Source of the DNA: Clostridiales bacterium
Lineage (GTDB): Bacteria; Bacillota; Desulfotomaculia; Desulfotomaculales; VENG01
NCBI GenBank assembly: GCA_021736985.1
Contig: JAIPEW010000007.1
Span: forward strand, 32,229 to 96,228
Length of the DNA stretch: 64,000 bases
Direction: 5' to 3'
The notes below the pieces were generated by a model that did no database searches, had not been told where the DNA came from, and saw nothing but the letters and a program-made list of their open reading frames with translations. Position 1 is the first letter of the stretch; each line of letters opens with the position of its first letter. Below are positions 52,700-60,530 of this stretch, one piece after another. Made by a program: the position numbers and the translations under genes.

Positions 52700-53308
52700 A
52701 TGAACTTATTAGAAGCAATACAATCAAGAAGAAGTATAAGAAAATTCAAACCTGATGCAATACCAGAGAACTATATTAACGAACTAATAGAAGCAGGCAG
52801 ATTAGCTCCTTCAGGTACAAACATTCAACCTACACGTTATATAGTAATAAAAAGTGAACAGGCAAGAGCAAAATTAAAAGAATGTACTCCAATGCCTTTT
52901 GTAGCTGCTGCACCAGTAGTAATTGCCTGCTGCATCGATACCCAATCTGCCAGCTCAGTTGGAGATAGAATAAAAGAACTTCGAGAATCTCAAGCCTTTG
53001 CAGGTACTCCACTGGACAAGGATTCCGATAATTATAATAAAAAAAGAAATAGTATGGATGCTGCAGAATTAAAGGCTTATTTAAATTTAAATGCAGCCAT
53101 TGCCATTGATCATATAACTCTTAGAGCTGTAGATTTAGGACTTGGAAGCTGTTGGGTTATGATGTTTGATAAAGAAAAAGTCAAAGATCTTCTAGATCTT
53201 GATGATAGATATGATATTGTCGCTCTACTACCTGTTGGTTATCCAGATCAATCGCCTGCACAAAGACCAAGATTAGATTTTAATGAAGTGCTTTTGAAAG
53301 AAATTTAA
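52700..53308 (+). CDS. nitroreductase-family flavoprotein
   Basis: The 202-residue FMN enzyme has IQSRRSIRKFKPDAIP for the N-terminal FMN-binding arginines, APSGTNIQPTRYIVI and GLGSCWVMMFD. It is an NAD(P)H-dependent reductase of nitro, quinone or other electron-poor substrates. AAAGGGTG precedes the ATG. It forms a regulator-enzyme pair with the divergent HxlR gene. Confidence 0.92.
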   Translation: MNLLEAIQSRRSIRKFKPDAIPENYINELIEAGRLAPSGTNIQPTRYIVIKSEQARAKLKECTPMPFVAAAPVVIACCIDTQSASSVGDRIKELRESQAFAGTPLDKDSDNYNKKRNSMDAAELKAYLNLNAAIAIDHITLRAVDLGLGSCWVMMFDKEKVKDLLDLDDRYDIVALLPVGYPDQSPAQRPRLDFNEVLLKEI

Positions 53309-53376
53309 TATTCACAGATTACCCCTAATTGTTTACTCCGTATTGTTTCCATGTCACTTTATCTATTAAAATAAAG

Positions 53377-53398
53377 CCCCCCTAAAAATAAAGGGGGG
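53377..53398. terminator. hairpin after the nitroreductase gene
   Basis: CCCCCCT pairs with AGGGGGG around an 8-base loop. T-rich sequence follows on the minus strand and a delayed T6 on the plus strand. It probably acts in both directions. Confidence 0.6.
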
Positions 53399-53413
53399 TA
53401 TGGATTCTGTTTT

Positions 53414-53590
53414 TTAGCCCATTATTATCACAATTTCTTCTACATTCTTTTCGGCTAATCTATGATCAACTGGTAGGCACCCAGGATATTTATCCAAATG
53501 ACTTAGTGCACAGCCCTATACCAGTACCGTCTCTCTCTTCTTGATCTTTATTTTAGCATATACCGTGGAAACAGGCGAACCATTCCCACT
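53414..53590 (-). pseudogene. decayed coding fragment downstream of ywbE, interrupted by TAG
   Basis: Reading on from the ywbE end in another frame, the minus strand gives VYAKIKIKKRETVLV, a TAG at 53516-53518, then HLDKYPGCLPVDHRLAEKN and VEEIVIIMG before TAA. The second part looks like the C-terminus of a real protein with two cysteines. There is no start codon or ribosome site. It is a probable gene remnant; the family is not recognised. Confidence 0.35.
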
Positions 53591-53591
53591 G

Positions 53592-53804
53592 TCATCCTAT
53601 ATAGTCTTTATTTTTTATAATCTCTTGAACTCTTCCAATCTGCCCGTTTTCGAGTCTTACTTTGATTCCTCTAGGATGATTTTGTGATTTTGTCAGAACA
53701 TCTTTGACCACTCCGCGCGTTCTCTTACCTGTCCTTTGATCCTTTTTCAAAACTATATCCACTATCAAGCCTGCGTAAATATCTTCCCTATTTTTATTTT
53801 GCAT
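53592..53804 (-). CDS. ywbE: YwbE-family protein (DUF2196)
   Basis: The 70-residue protein has GLIVDIVLKKDQRTGKRTRG, then VVKDVLTKS and HPRGIKVRLENGQIGRVQEI, the whole YwbE family pattern. I chose ATG 53804 because family members start about 8 residues before the IYAGL-type segment; an upstream ATG at 53852 would add a basic extension. Function is unknown; it is a small beta-rich protein widespread in Firmicutes. Confidence 0.88.
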   Translation of the reverse strand: MQNKNREDIYAGLIVDIVLKKDQRTGKRTRGVVKDVLTKSQNHPRGIKVRLENGQIGRVQEIIKNKDYIG

Positions 53805-54108
53805 CAAAAACCTATTTCCTTTCTTAAAAGATATCGTAGATAAAAACCTCAACCCCTAGCATAACGCTACAGAATTCTCCCGGCTATGTCAATACCTGCT
53901 TTTTCCAACGAATAAAACTAAATTTTAAGGTTCCAGACCTAGCATTTAACAGTATCAAATCAAATATTAATTATCCCTGGCCTCTATATTATTACCCAAA
54001 GTTTTGCTACCTTTTAAGGTGCTCAGAAATACCTTTCGACTGATTATGACCATGATTATTAAGCAGCTTCTGCAGATATACTAATATTGTTAAACGCTTA
54101 TCACCAAG

Positions 54109-54146
54109 CAGTAGTCACCGGCATGCAAAGCATCCGGTGACTACTG
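54109..54146. repeat. orphan long hairpin
   Basis: CAGTAGTCACCGG pairs perfectly with CCGGTGACTACTG. After one unpaired C, ATGC pairs with GCAT around AAA, giving a 17-pair stem. It has no T-run and does not follow a gene. Confidence 0.6.
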
Positions 54147-54295
54147 ACAGTAATAAATCCCAACTTTAAATTCTCTTTTTGTCCTTTTACCTGCAAATAC
54201 ACTTAATTGCAATAATGTCATGGAGATTTATTATCTCAAGTTTGTTTATACGAGATAAAGTATTGATAACAATCTCTACTCACAACTACTTTTTC

Positions 54296-54320
54296 CCGTA
54301 TTTAATGCGGGATTTTTTTA
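54296..54320 (+). terminator. duplicated Mrp-type terminator with no upstream gene
   Basis: CCCGTATTTAATGCGGG followed by seven T. The preceding bases CTCACAAC also match those before the Mrp terminator at 52071. It lies in the plus orientation but no plus-strand gene precedes it. Confidence 0.6.
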
Positions 54321-54785
54321 TCAACGCAGCTTAAACGGTGAGAATGGTGAATTAAAATACCTTACCTGCTTATGACTACGACTGCATTGTAAATCATCAA
54401 GATCCAGGTCAATAATTGTAATTTTTATAATTATAAGTTTAGTTATAATTTTATCTTCAGCTGGAACTACTTCACAAAATTCTATTTCTGGTTTTACTTT
54501 GACATCCATTCCTTTTTTTACGCAATCAGTCTCAATAAAACAATCAAAATTCTGGGTAAAATGAACAAAATGCACAGGCTGCGAGCAATCACTAACATCA
54601 CCTACATATTCCACACCTATTTCAATGTGCCCTCTTACTATAACTTTTTTATCTATTGTAATTACTCTATCAACAGTTGGGTCTACTATAGTTTCAATAA
54701 TTTTTTCTACGGGAGGTTTATTGCACGGTATCTCCAACTCCCCATTGTCTAAAACCTGACAATACGGGCATTTCATTTTCTTCAC
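54321..54785 (-). CDS. SPOCS (DUF3794) domain protein 1
   Basis: The 154-residue protein has an N-terminal CPYCQVLDNGELEIPCNKPPVEKI, then VDRVITIDKKVIVRGHIEIGVEY and QPVHFVHFTQNFDCFIE, the alternating beta strands of DUF3794/SPOCS domains. These domains occur in spore-associated proteins such as SipL. It is part of a group of five SPOCS genes around a collagen-like gene, second of the minus-strand pair. Confidence 0.82.
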   Translation of the reverse strand: MKKMKCPYCQVLDNGELEIPCNKPPVEKIIETIVDPTVDRVITIDKKVIVRGHIEIGVEYVGDVSDCSQPVHFVHFTQNFDCFIETDCVKKGMDVKVKPEIEFCEVVPAEDKIITKLIIIKITIIDLDLDDLQCSRSHKQVRYFNSPFSPFKLR

Positions 54786-54824
54786 CTCTCTTTACAATCC
54801 AACCATTTCTTCAATAAAAAATAC

Positions 54825-55370
54825 TTATTCTGATACAGAGTTAAAACTTTTAAATCCGTAGCAATATTTTTTATTATATTTAATACCGGATTGTGAATAA
54901 CAGTCCTTACAATCAGGACAAGTATCTTTTTCTTTAAATTCCGGCCGGGCAAAAATAATTATTGATATAGAAAATGTTTTGCAGTCAATTTGATTTACAG
55001 ATATATATTCAATTGCTGTTTTAACATCCACAACTTCAGCATCTTTTTTTCTTAATTTTACAAATATACAAAAAGGAACATCAAAGTGAGCGCTGTGTAC
55101 CGACTGGCAATCCATATCTGCTTCAAAAATAATTTTAATGTGTTTAATACCTTCGATAACTAATTTTTTCCCTGCCGGTGTACAAATCGTTTTAAAAGAA
55201 CTAACTGATATGCTTACGTTAACCTGTAATATATCTTTAATCTCAGGCTTATGGCAGGGCACAGACAAAACATCTGTCTCGCACACCTGGACAAACGGAT
55301 GATAGTCAAAACATGCCGGGAAATTATCTTCCGGGGTAACACCGCTAACTTCTATAAATTCACTGCCCAT
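54825..55370 (-). CDS. SPOCS (DUF3794) domain protein 2
   Basis: The 181-residue protein has a SPOCS-like core (KPEIKDILQVNVSISVSSF, GKKLVIEGIKHIKIIFEAD, QSVHSAHFDVPFCIFV) followed by a short Cys-rich tail (CPDCKDCYSQ). The VHSAHFDVPF motif is shared with the three plus-strand members. It is divergent from the collagen-like gene with 155 bases between. Likely a spore-surface structural protein; inference from domain and neighbours. Confidence 0.82.
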   Translation of the reverse strand: MGSEFIEVSGVTPEDNFPACFDYHPFVQVCETDVLSVPCHKPEIKDILQVNVSISVSSFKTICTPAGKKLVIEGIKHIKIIFEADMDCQSVHSAHFDVPFCIFVKLRKKDAEVVDVKTAIEYISVNQIDCKTFSISIIIFARPEFKEKDTCPDCKDCYSQSGIKYNKKYCYGFKSFNSVSE

Positions 55371-55525
55371 AAATTATTCCTCCTGTAAAATCTTAAATAT
55401 TATTCCTTACATTCTATGCTTTTAAACAAATTTTGGTTCAATCTAACAGCAGTTTGAAAATTATATAAAATGATCACAAATTTACTATTTTATCCATATA
55501 GTATTACATAAGGGGGTAATATTGG

Positions 55526-56836
55526 ATGTCTGGATATACGTATACAAATGGAAAACCGTATAGAAAAAAATTATATAAAAACATCGATAAAGATATAGAT
55601 AATATTTCGATTTATGACACACAAGCTGCACAAGGATTATATACTCAACCAGTACATGGCTCCCATGGAGCACCTGGGCCAAAAGGTGATCACGGCTGCC
55701 CGGGGCCCAAGGGTGACTCCGGGTGCTTCGGTCCTCCAGGACCTACGGGACCCAGGGGTGATCACGGCTGTCCGGGGTCCAAGGGCGACTCCGGGTGCTT
55801 CGGTCCTTCAGGACCTCCGGGACCCAGGGGTGATCACGGCTGTCCGGGGCCCAAGGGCGACTCCGGGTGCTTCGGTCCTCCAGGCCCTCCGGGACCTCCC
55901 GGGCCTCCAGGACCTCCGGGCAGTGTAGGACCGCAGGGGCCTAAGGGGGATCAAGGCCCTCTCGGACCGTCCGGCCCACAGGGCCCCAAAGGAGACCAGG
56001 GCTGCCCGGGGTCTTTAGGCCCGCAAGGAATTCAAGGCCCAGCAGGACCTCCGGGTCCTCCGGGACCTCCCGGGCCCGCAAAAGGAGAACCAGGTCCTCC
56101 TGGTCCCCCAGGCCCTCCGGGACCAGAAGGACCCCAAGGTCCGGAGGGACCCCAGGGTCCAGAGGGGCCCCAGGGACCAGAAGGACCCAGGGGCAAGGCC
56201 TGTATAAAATGCAACCTGATAGAAGATGGCAGTTTCGACTGCCAGTCAATTAAAGACTTCTGGGATATTGCCATAAATACAACATTATCCAGCGAAAGTG
56301 ATATAGACACCACAAGCATTAAGTTTATCGCGCATACCGGAAGAAAATCAGCATGTTTACAGCCAATACTTGATCCCAACACACAAACATGGGAAAAAGC
56401 CTACCTTGCACAAGTAGTAAACGGAATAGATCCAGAATGCTGCTACCAACTTCAATTCTGGGGAGCAAGATTAGACCGAAAAAACGGCACAGATCCGGAC
56501 GATCCCTTTAGTCTAAAAACCAATGCTTTTGTTTTCTGGGGAGATGTAACAGATGAAATCTTAAATAACAGTTTAAATGAAAGCGATGCAGCTATAAAAA
56601 TAAGAATTTTCCCCGGTGTTCCCAATCAAGTACAAGAAAATGTTGACAACGAAATTACCAGCTACGATTTTGAATCCTACAGAAGGTTGCAAGAATGCAC
56701 AAACAATGCCAACTGCTTCGTTCCACCTGGTACTACAGAAGCTACAATAGTTTTTATAGCAGAAGAAGTTAATGCTGTTACCACAGCAGGCACCCTGGGA
56801 GGAATCTGGTATATAGATGATGTTATTTTTGCTTAA
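55526..56836 (+). CDS. collagen-like protein with BclA-type layout
   Basis: This 436-residue protein has a polar 45-residue N-terminus, then about 180 residues of Gly-X-Y repeats (about 46-223) with many GPPGPP and GPQGPEGP triplets, and a ~210-residue C-terminal domain that looks like a beta-sandwich ([11 protein letters not shown] to [12 protein letters not shown]). Seven or more cysteines sit inside the triplets ([13 protein letters not shown]), which is unusual. There is no signal peptide, as expected for a mother-cell-made spore surface filament. AAGGGGGT precedes the ATG. Confidence 0.9.
   Translation: MSGYTYTNGKPYRKKLYKNIDKDIDNISIYDTQAAQGLYTQPVHGSHGAPGPKGDHGCPGPKGDSGCFGPPGPTGPRGDHGCPGSKGDSGCFGPSGPPGPRGDHGCPGPKGDSGCFGPPGPPGPPGPPGPPGSVGPQGPKGDQGPLGPSGPQGPKGDQGCPGSLGPQGIQGPAGPPGPPGPPGPAKGEPGPPGPPGPPGPEGPQGPEGPQGPEGPQGPEGPRGKACIKCNLIEDGSFDCQSIKDFWDIAINTTLSSESDIDTTSIKFIAHTGRKSACLQPILDPNTQTWEKAYLAQVVNGIDPECCYQLQFWGARLDRKNGTDPDDPFSLKTNAFVFWGDVTDEILNNSLNESDAAIKIRIFPGVPNQVQENVDNEITSYDFESYRRLQECTNNANCFVPPGTTEATIVFIAEEVNAVTTAGTLGGIWYIDDVIFA
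55685..55900 (+). repeat. three tandem 72-base repeats inside the collagen-like gene
   Basis: Copies begin at 55685, 55757 and 55829, exactly 72 bases apart. Each encodes 24 residues beginning GDHGCPG and containing KGDSGCFGP. The copies differ at only a few bases, so array length may vary between strains. Confidence 0.92.
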
Positions 56837-56863
56837 TAACTCTTTAAAAGGGAGGATTTTTGT

Positions 56864-57382
56864 ATGAATTATGTCTATATAAATAATGAAATAGTTGAAG
56901 TAGCCGGACTTTGCGATCCAGATAGTTTTAATTTAGATGACAATAATTATTGGACACAAATATCAATCCCGGAGACAGTAATAATTCCCGACGAGAAGCC
57001 AGATATCGAACAAATAAATTCTATTAATGTGAATGCAGACATTATAAGAAAAAAAGTAATTGTTACACCGACTTCAAGTGAGCCAAACTGGGAAGACAAA
57101 AGTTTAACTGGAAGAAAGTTAATTGTAGAAGGAGAACTGAAACAAACCGTTCATTATACAGCTGAACTACCAGAACAGTCAGTTCACAGCGCACATTTTG
57201 CTATACCTTTTTCAGCTTTTATAGTAATACCACTGGAAATTAACGGGACAGATACACTTGACGTAAATTTTCAAGTAAATGTTTGCATTGAAGATGTTTT
57301 TATTAGAGATATTTGTGACCGGCAAATATTCAAAAATATAACTCTGCTGCTTCAAGCAGTACCTGCTCCTGAAGATTGTTAA
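56864..57382 (+). CDS. SPOCS (DUF3794) domain protein 3
   Basis: The 172-residue protein has ISIPETVIIPDEKPDIEQIN, VNADIIRKKVIVTP, GRKLIVEGELKQTVHYTAE and QSVHSAHFAIPFSAFIV. This SPOCS core is shared almost motif for motif with the next two genes. It begins 28 bases after the collagen-like gene with a good AGGGAGG, so it is in the same operon. Confidence 0.87.
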   Translation: MNYVYINNEIVEVAGLCDPDSFNLDDNNYWTQISIPETVIIPDEKPDIEQINSINVNADIIRKKVIVTPTSSEPNWEDKSLTGRKLIVEGELKQTVHYTAELPEQSVHSAHFAIPFSAFIVIPLEINGTDTLDVNFQVNVCIEDVFIRDICDRQIFKNITLLLQAVPAPEDC

Positions 57383-57407
57383 TTAACTGAAAAAGGAGGA
57401 TTTAAAA

Positions 57408-57965
57408 ATGAATTCAGAATATACCCCTCAAAATATAACCTGTGGATGTGACGATAATAATTTTTACACAACAGTAGGAACATGTTCCAGGGCTAAAATA
57501 GAAGGATTGCTCGAGGCAGGGGACAGAATCTGGACTCAAAAATTTATACCTGAGATTCTCTGTATCCCGGAGGAGAAACCTGATATAGAACAATTGTTGA
57601 ACATTACATCTCAAGTTAAAATTCTCTCCAGTAAAGTAATAAAAACTCCTGTATTAATAGTTGATGAAGCTCCCGTGCCTATTTTAAACCAGGAATCAAC
57701 TCAAACAACAGGAAGAAAACTGGTAATTGAAGGCCTGTTAAGGCAAAAAATTATCTACACTGCAGCAGTTGAGAAACAATCCGTTCATGCAGCACATTTT
57801 GACGTTCCATTTTCAGCCTTTATTGTACTCCCACCGGATACACCTCTTAATAGAAAATTTAAAGTAAAAGCATGCATAGAAGATATATTTGTTTGCAGGG
57901 TTACAGCAAGACAGGTATTTAAAAATGTAACTGTTTTCATTAAGGCAATACCTCTAGTCTGTTAA
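57408..57965 (+). CDS. SPOCS (DUF3794) domain protein 4
   Basis: In this 185-residue paralogue, CIPEEKPDIEQLLNITSQVKI, GRKLVIEGLLRQKIIYTAA and QSVHAAHFDVPFSAFIV are conserved. The N-terminus is longer, with CGCDDN. It has the same length class and gene order as its neighbours, 25 bases apart, indicating local duplication within the operon. Confidence 0.87.
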   Translation: MNSEYTPQNITCGCDDNNFYTTVGTCSRAKIEGLLEAGDRIWTQKFIPEILCIPEEKPDIEQLLNITSQVKILSSKVIKTPVLIVDEAPVPILNQESTQTTGRKLVIEGLLRQKIIYTAAVEKQSVHAAHFDVPFSAFIVLPPDTPLNRKFKVKACIEDIFVCRVTARQVFKNVTVFIKAIPLVC

Positions 57966-57989
57966 TAAATTGTGAAGGGGGAAATTTTC

Positions 57990-58523
57990 ATGAAAAAATG
58001 CATTCATAACGGTACAGTAGAAGTTATTGGCTTATGTGACCCTGAAACTATACAATTTGAAGATGTTCCTGCTGCAGATGCTGTAGATAGAAACTGGACA
58101 GAAATTTCAATACCGGAAGTATTAGCTGTACCGGATAAGAAACCATCTATAGAACAAATAAATAAAGTATTTATAGATGTAAAAATCATTTCTCAAAAAA
58201 TTATATCTACACCGAATGTAAATACTGAAAACTTAGAAGGTTCTCTAGTTACTGGGAGAAAATTAATTATTGAAGGTATGCTGGAACAAAAAGTATTATA
58301 TACTGCTGACGTCCCGGAACAGTCTATCCATACCACTCATTTTAATGTTCCATTCTCAGCATTTATAGTTTTAAGGGAAGACACAACCTTAGAGGATGAG
58401 TTTGATATTGACATTTGTGTTGAAGATGTATTTGTTGACTCCTTTAGTCCACGAGAAATTTTCAAAAACGTTACCTTATTCCTCAGGGCCCGTCCAGCTG
58501 AAGACGACACAGGATGCCCATAA
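57990..58523 (+). CDS. SPOCS (DUF3794) domain protein 5
   Basis: This 177-residue paralogue has ISIPEVLAVPDKKPSIEQIN, GRKLIIEGMLEQKVLYTAD and QSIHTTHFNVPFSAFIV. I chose ATG 57990 after GAAGGGGG; an upstream GTG at 57972 lies before that site. It is the last gene of the collagen-SPOCS operon. Confidence 0.87.
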   Translation: MKKCIHNGTVEVIGLCDPETIQFEDVPAADAVDRNWTEISIPEVLAVPDKKPSIEQINKVFIDVKIISQKIISTPNVNTENLEGSLVTGRKLIIEGMLEQKVLYTADVPEQSIHTTHFNVPFSAFIVLREDTTLEDEFDIDICVEDVFVDSFSPREIFKNVTLFLRARPAEDDTGCP

Positions 58524-59032
58524 AAAATAACACGGGAAGTATCAGAAGGGCTTTTGCCTTAAAAAAATGGTTAAACTATAACTAGCTCTTACCTACCGGA
58601 AGATCGGGCTCTGCTGGAGAGCAACCTGAGTAAGGTTTTACCGGGGATATAGGGGGCTTTCATGTCCCCTATTCCTTTAAATAATATCCTTGAGGAGAAC
58701 AAATGCATATCAATAAAGAAAAAAGTACGAATGGTTGCTTCTGGCTTTTCGTTTACATTACCTTTTAACAAGCAGGCAACAACCGCACTTTTCAGTAAAG
58801 GCATATTTTCTTAACTTGCTCCCTTTACGCCGGGAGGTCCTATTAGAATACATTTTGATGCCCGACAGCGCTACGGTTTTTTATTTTGACGGCAACTTCA
58901 TTCTTTTTTAGGTTTTGATTTTACTGGTATTCAGTATGATGCCTTTCTTCTGTTATTCCAGCCTAGTAAAAAACTAAGTATTGTCATGTAAAAACCCCCA
59001 TCTATTGAAGATGGGGGTTTACATGACACAAA
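58524..59032. other. intergenic region between the SPOCS operon and cinA
   Basis: 509 bases with no supported gene. The plus strand at about 58595-58800 reads in a protein-like but stop-broken way (LPEDRALLESNLSKVLPGI, a TAG, then other residues), which may be a decayed gene. A weak hairpin TAGGGG/CCCCTA lies near 58650. The cinA terminator is at 58982-59028. Confidence 0.5.
58982..59028. terminator. long hairpin terminator at the cinA 3' end
   Basis: TGTCATGTAAA and CCCCCATCT on the left pair with AGATGGGGG and TTTACATGACA on the right, a 20-pair stem with a 2-base bulge and 5-base loop. A short T-run in the minus direction ends cinA transcription. Confidence 0.85.
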
Positions 59033-60268
59033 TTATACCTGGTTAAGTTCTCTCCTGAGCCAATCAAGCGCAAATACTACAGTTTTTTTTCTGACTCTCT
59101 TCCTGTCACCCGTAGTTTGTATTTTTTTAACCTTTGTCTCACCTTTGATATAAAGGCCGATATATACCAACCCAACCGGTTTTTCCGGTGTGCCACCAGC
59201 GGGCCCCGCGATACCGGTTGTAGAAAGACCTATATCGGTATTGGAAACAGATGCAATTCCAGCTGCCATTTCCCCAGCTGTCTCCGTGCTTACAGCACCA
59301 AATTTGCTGAGAGTATCTTCCTTCACACCGAGACTTCGCACTTTGGCATCATTGCTGTAAGTCACAGCCCCTTCTTTTAAAACCGAAGAGATACCGGCAT
59401 AGTTCACCAGCCTGGCCGTGATAATCCCCCCGGTACAGGATTCTGCCACGGAAATAGTTAGGCCTTTTTGGACCAGGCTTTCTCCAATCACATTTTCTAG
59501 AGTGGTCTCCCCTTCCCCGTATAAGCTTTCTCCTAATCGTTTCCTGATTTCGTTTTCAACAGGCCTAATAAGATCATTTACCTCATCTTTATCCCTTGCC
59601 TTTGCCGTAATTCTCAGTGTCACTTCCATATCCTTAGCATATGGGGCTACGGTGGGATTGGTCTGAGCATCTATAATATCAGCAATTATTTCCGCCACAC
59701 TGCTCTCCCCAATGCCGCAAATATGCAATACCTTGGACTGTATTATTCCTTGTTGAAACTGAGCAAGATAGGGGATAACCCCCTTTTCGAACATATGCTT
59801 CATTTCCTGGGGCGGGCCGGGGAGAAGTACAGCAGTTTTACCGTTCTCCCTGATAATACAACCAGGCGCAGTTCCTTTGTCGTTTTTAAGGATTATGGAC
59901 TCTGCCGGAAAATAGGCTTGCTTTTTATTTCCTTCACTCATTTTCCAATTTTGTTTTTGGAAAAGGTTAGTTATCCATTGCAATGATCCCTCATCCAAAA
60001 CCATATTTTTACCAAAGTACTCTGCTGCCATTTCCTTTGTCAAATCATCTTTAGTAGGCCCGAGCCCGCCGGTAGTTATAATCATATCAGACTTTTTAAA
60101 GGCATTTTCAAAAGCCTCTTGAATCCTTTGCGGGTTATCTCCTACTACAGCCTGGCAATAAACGTAAATGCCCATTTCAGCCAGCTTTTTGGAAAGGTAC
60201 TGAGCGTTTGTATTAACAATGTCTCCCAGTAGGAGCTCCGTTCCTATAGATAATATTTCTGCTTGCAT
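59033..60268 (-). CDS. cinA: CinA family protein (nicotinamide-nucleotide amidohydrolase, COG1058/COG1546)
   Basis: In this 411-residue two-domain protein, the N-terminal molybdopterin-binding-like domain has ILSIGTELLLGDIVNTN, TTGGLGPTKDDLT and LPGPPQEM. The C-terminal amidase domain has VAESCTGGIITARLVNYAG and STTGIAGPAGGTPEKPVGLVY. It acts in NAD salvage and pyrophosphate-type cleanup. Length and both domains are complete. It starts at ATG after GGAGGGGATA. Confidence 0.95.
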   Translation of the reverse strand: MQAEILSIGTELLLGDIVNTNAQYLSKKLAEMGIYVYCQAVVGDNPQRIQEAFENAFKKSDMIITTGGLGPTKDDLTKEMAAEYFGKNMVLDEGSLQWITNLFQKQNWKMSEGNKKQAYFPAESIILKNDKGTAPGCIIRENGKTAVLLPGPPQEMKHMFEKGVIPYLAQFQQGIIQSKVLHICGIGESSVAEIIADIIDAQTNPTVAPYAKDMEVTLRITAKARDKDEVNDLIRPVENEIRKRLGESLYGEGETTLENVIGESLVQKGLTISVAESCTGGIITARLVNYAGISSVLKEGAVTYSNDAKVRSLGVKEDTLSKFGAVSTETAGEMAAGIASVSNTDIGLSTTGIAGPAGGTPEKPVGLVYIGLYIKGETKVKKIQTTGDRKRVRKKTVVFALDWLRRELNQV

Positions 60269-60294
60269 CCTATCCCCTCCACATAATAACTTTA

Positions 60295-60495
60295 TTAATT
60301 CAACAACAAGGGGATAACTTCTATCTCAGTCTCACATTTTGTACAGGTTACTTTACGATTAAGCGGCAATTTTTCAAAGGTTAATTCATTTCCACACAAA
60401 GGGCACTCCACTGCGGACTGCCCAAATCCATTTTTATATCCCTGTGCCCTTTCACTGTCTCCACCACAAGCTGAACAACTACCACAACCAGACAT
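60295..60495 (-). CDS. small zinc-ribbon protein
   Basis: This 66-residue protein has CGSCSACGGD near the N-terminus and CPLCGNEL plus CTKCETEIE, two zinc-binding CxxC pairs. I chose ATG 60495 after AGGGGAGAG; an upstream ATG at 60516 would run into that site. It sits between the FAD protein gene and cinA on the same strand. Function unknown. Confidence 0.8.
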   Translation of the reverse strand: MSGCGSCSACGGDSERAQGYKNGFGQSAVECPLCGNELTFEKLPLNRKVTCTKCETEIEVIPLLLN

Positions 60496-60530
60496 GACAA
60501 TCTCTCCCCTCTGCACATTACAATATATTA

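Larger units (their letters stand above)
53805..54320. other. intergenic region between ywbE and the SPOCS gene, with an orphan hairpin and a duplicated terminator
   Basis: 516 bases with no supported gene. The notable parts are a long hairpin (54109-54146) and a near copy of the Mrp terminator (54296-54320). The remaining sequence is A/T-rich without open frames. Confidence 0.6.

Noticed and set aside
55471..55503. Sigma-K-like promoter (CATATAGTA) before the collagen-like gene
   Set aside because: The implied transcription start would fall on the ribosome binding site, leaving no leader; spacing to the -35 is loose.
55941..56382. Minus-strand open frames rich in Gly/Pro opposite the collagen-like gene
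   Set aside because: They arise from the reverse complement of Gly-Pro-Pro codons; the plus-strand gene has the start signals and a folded C-terminal domain.
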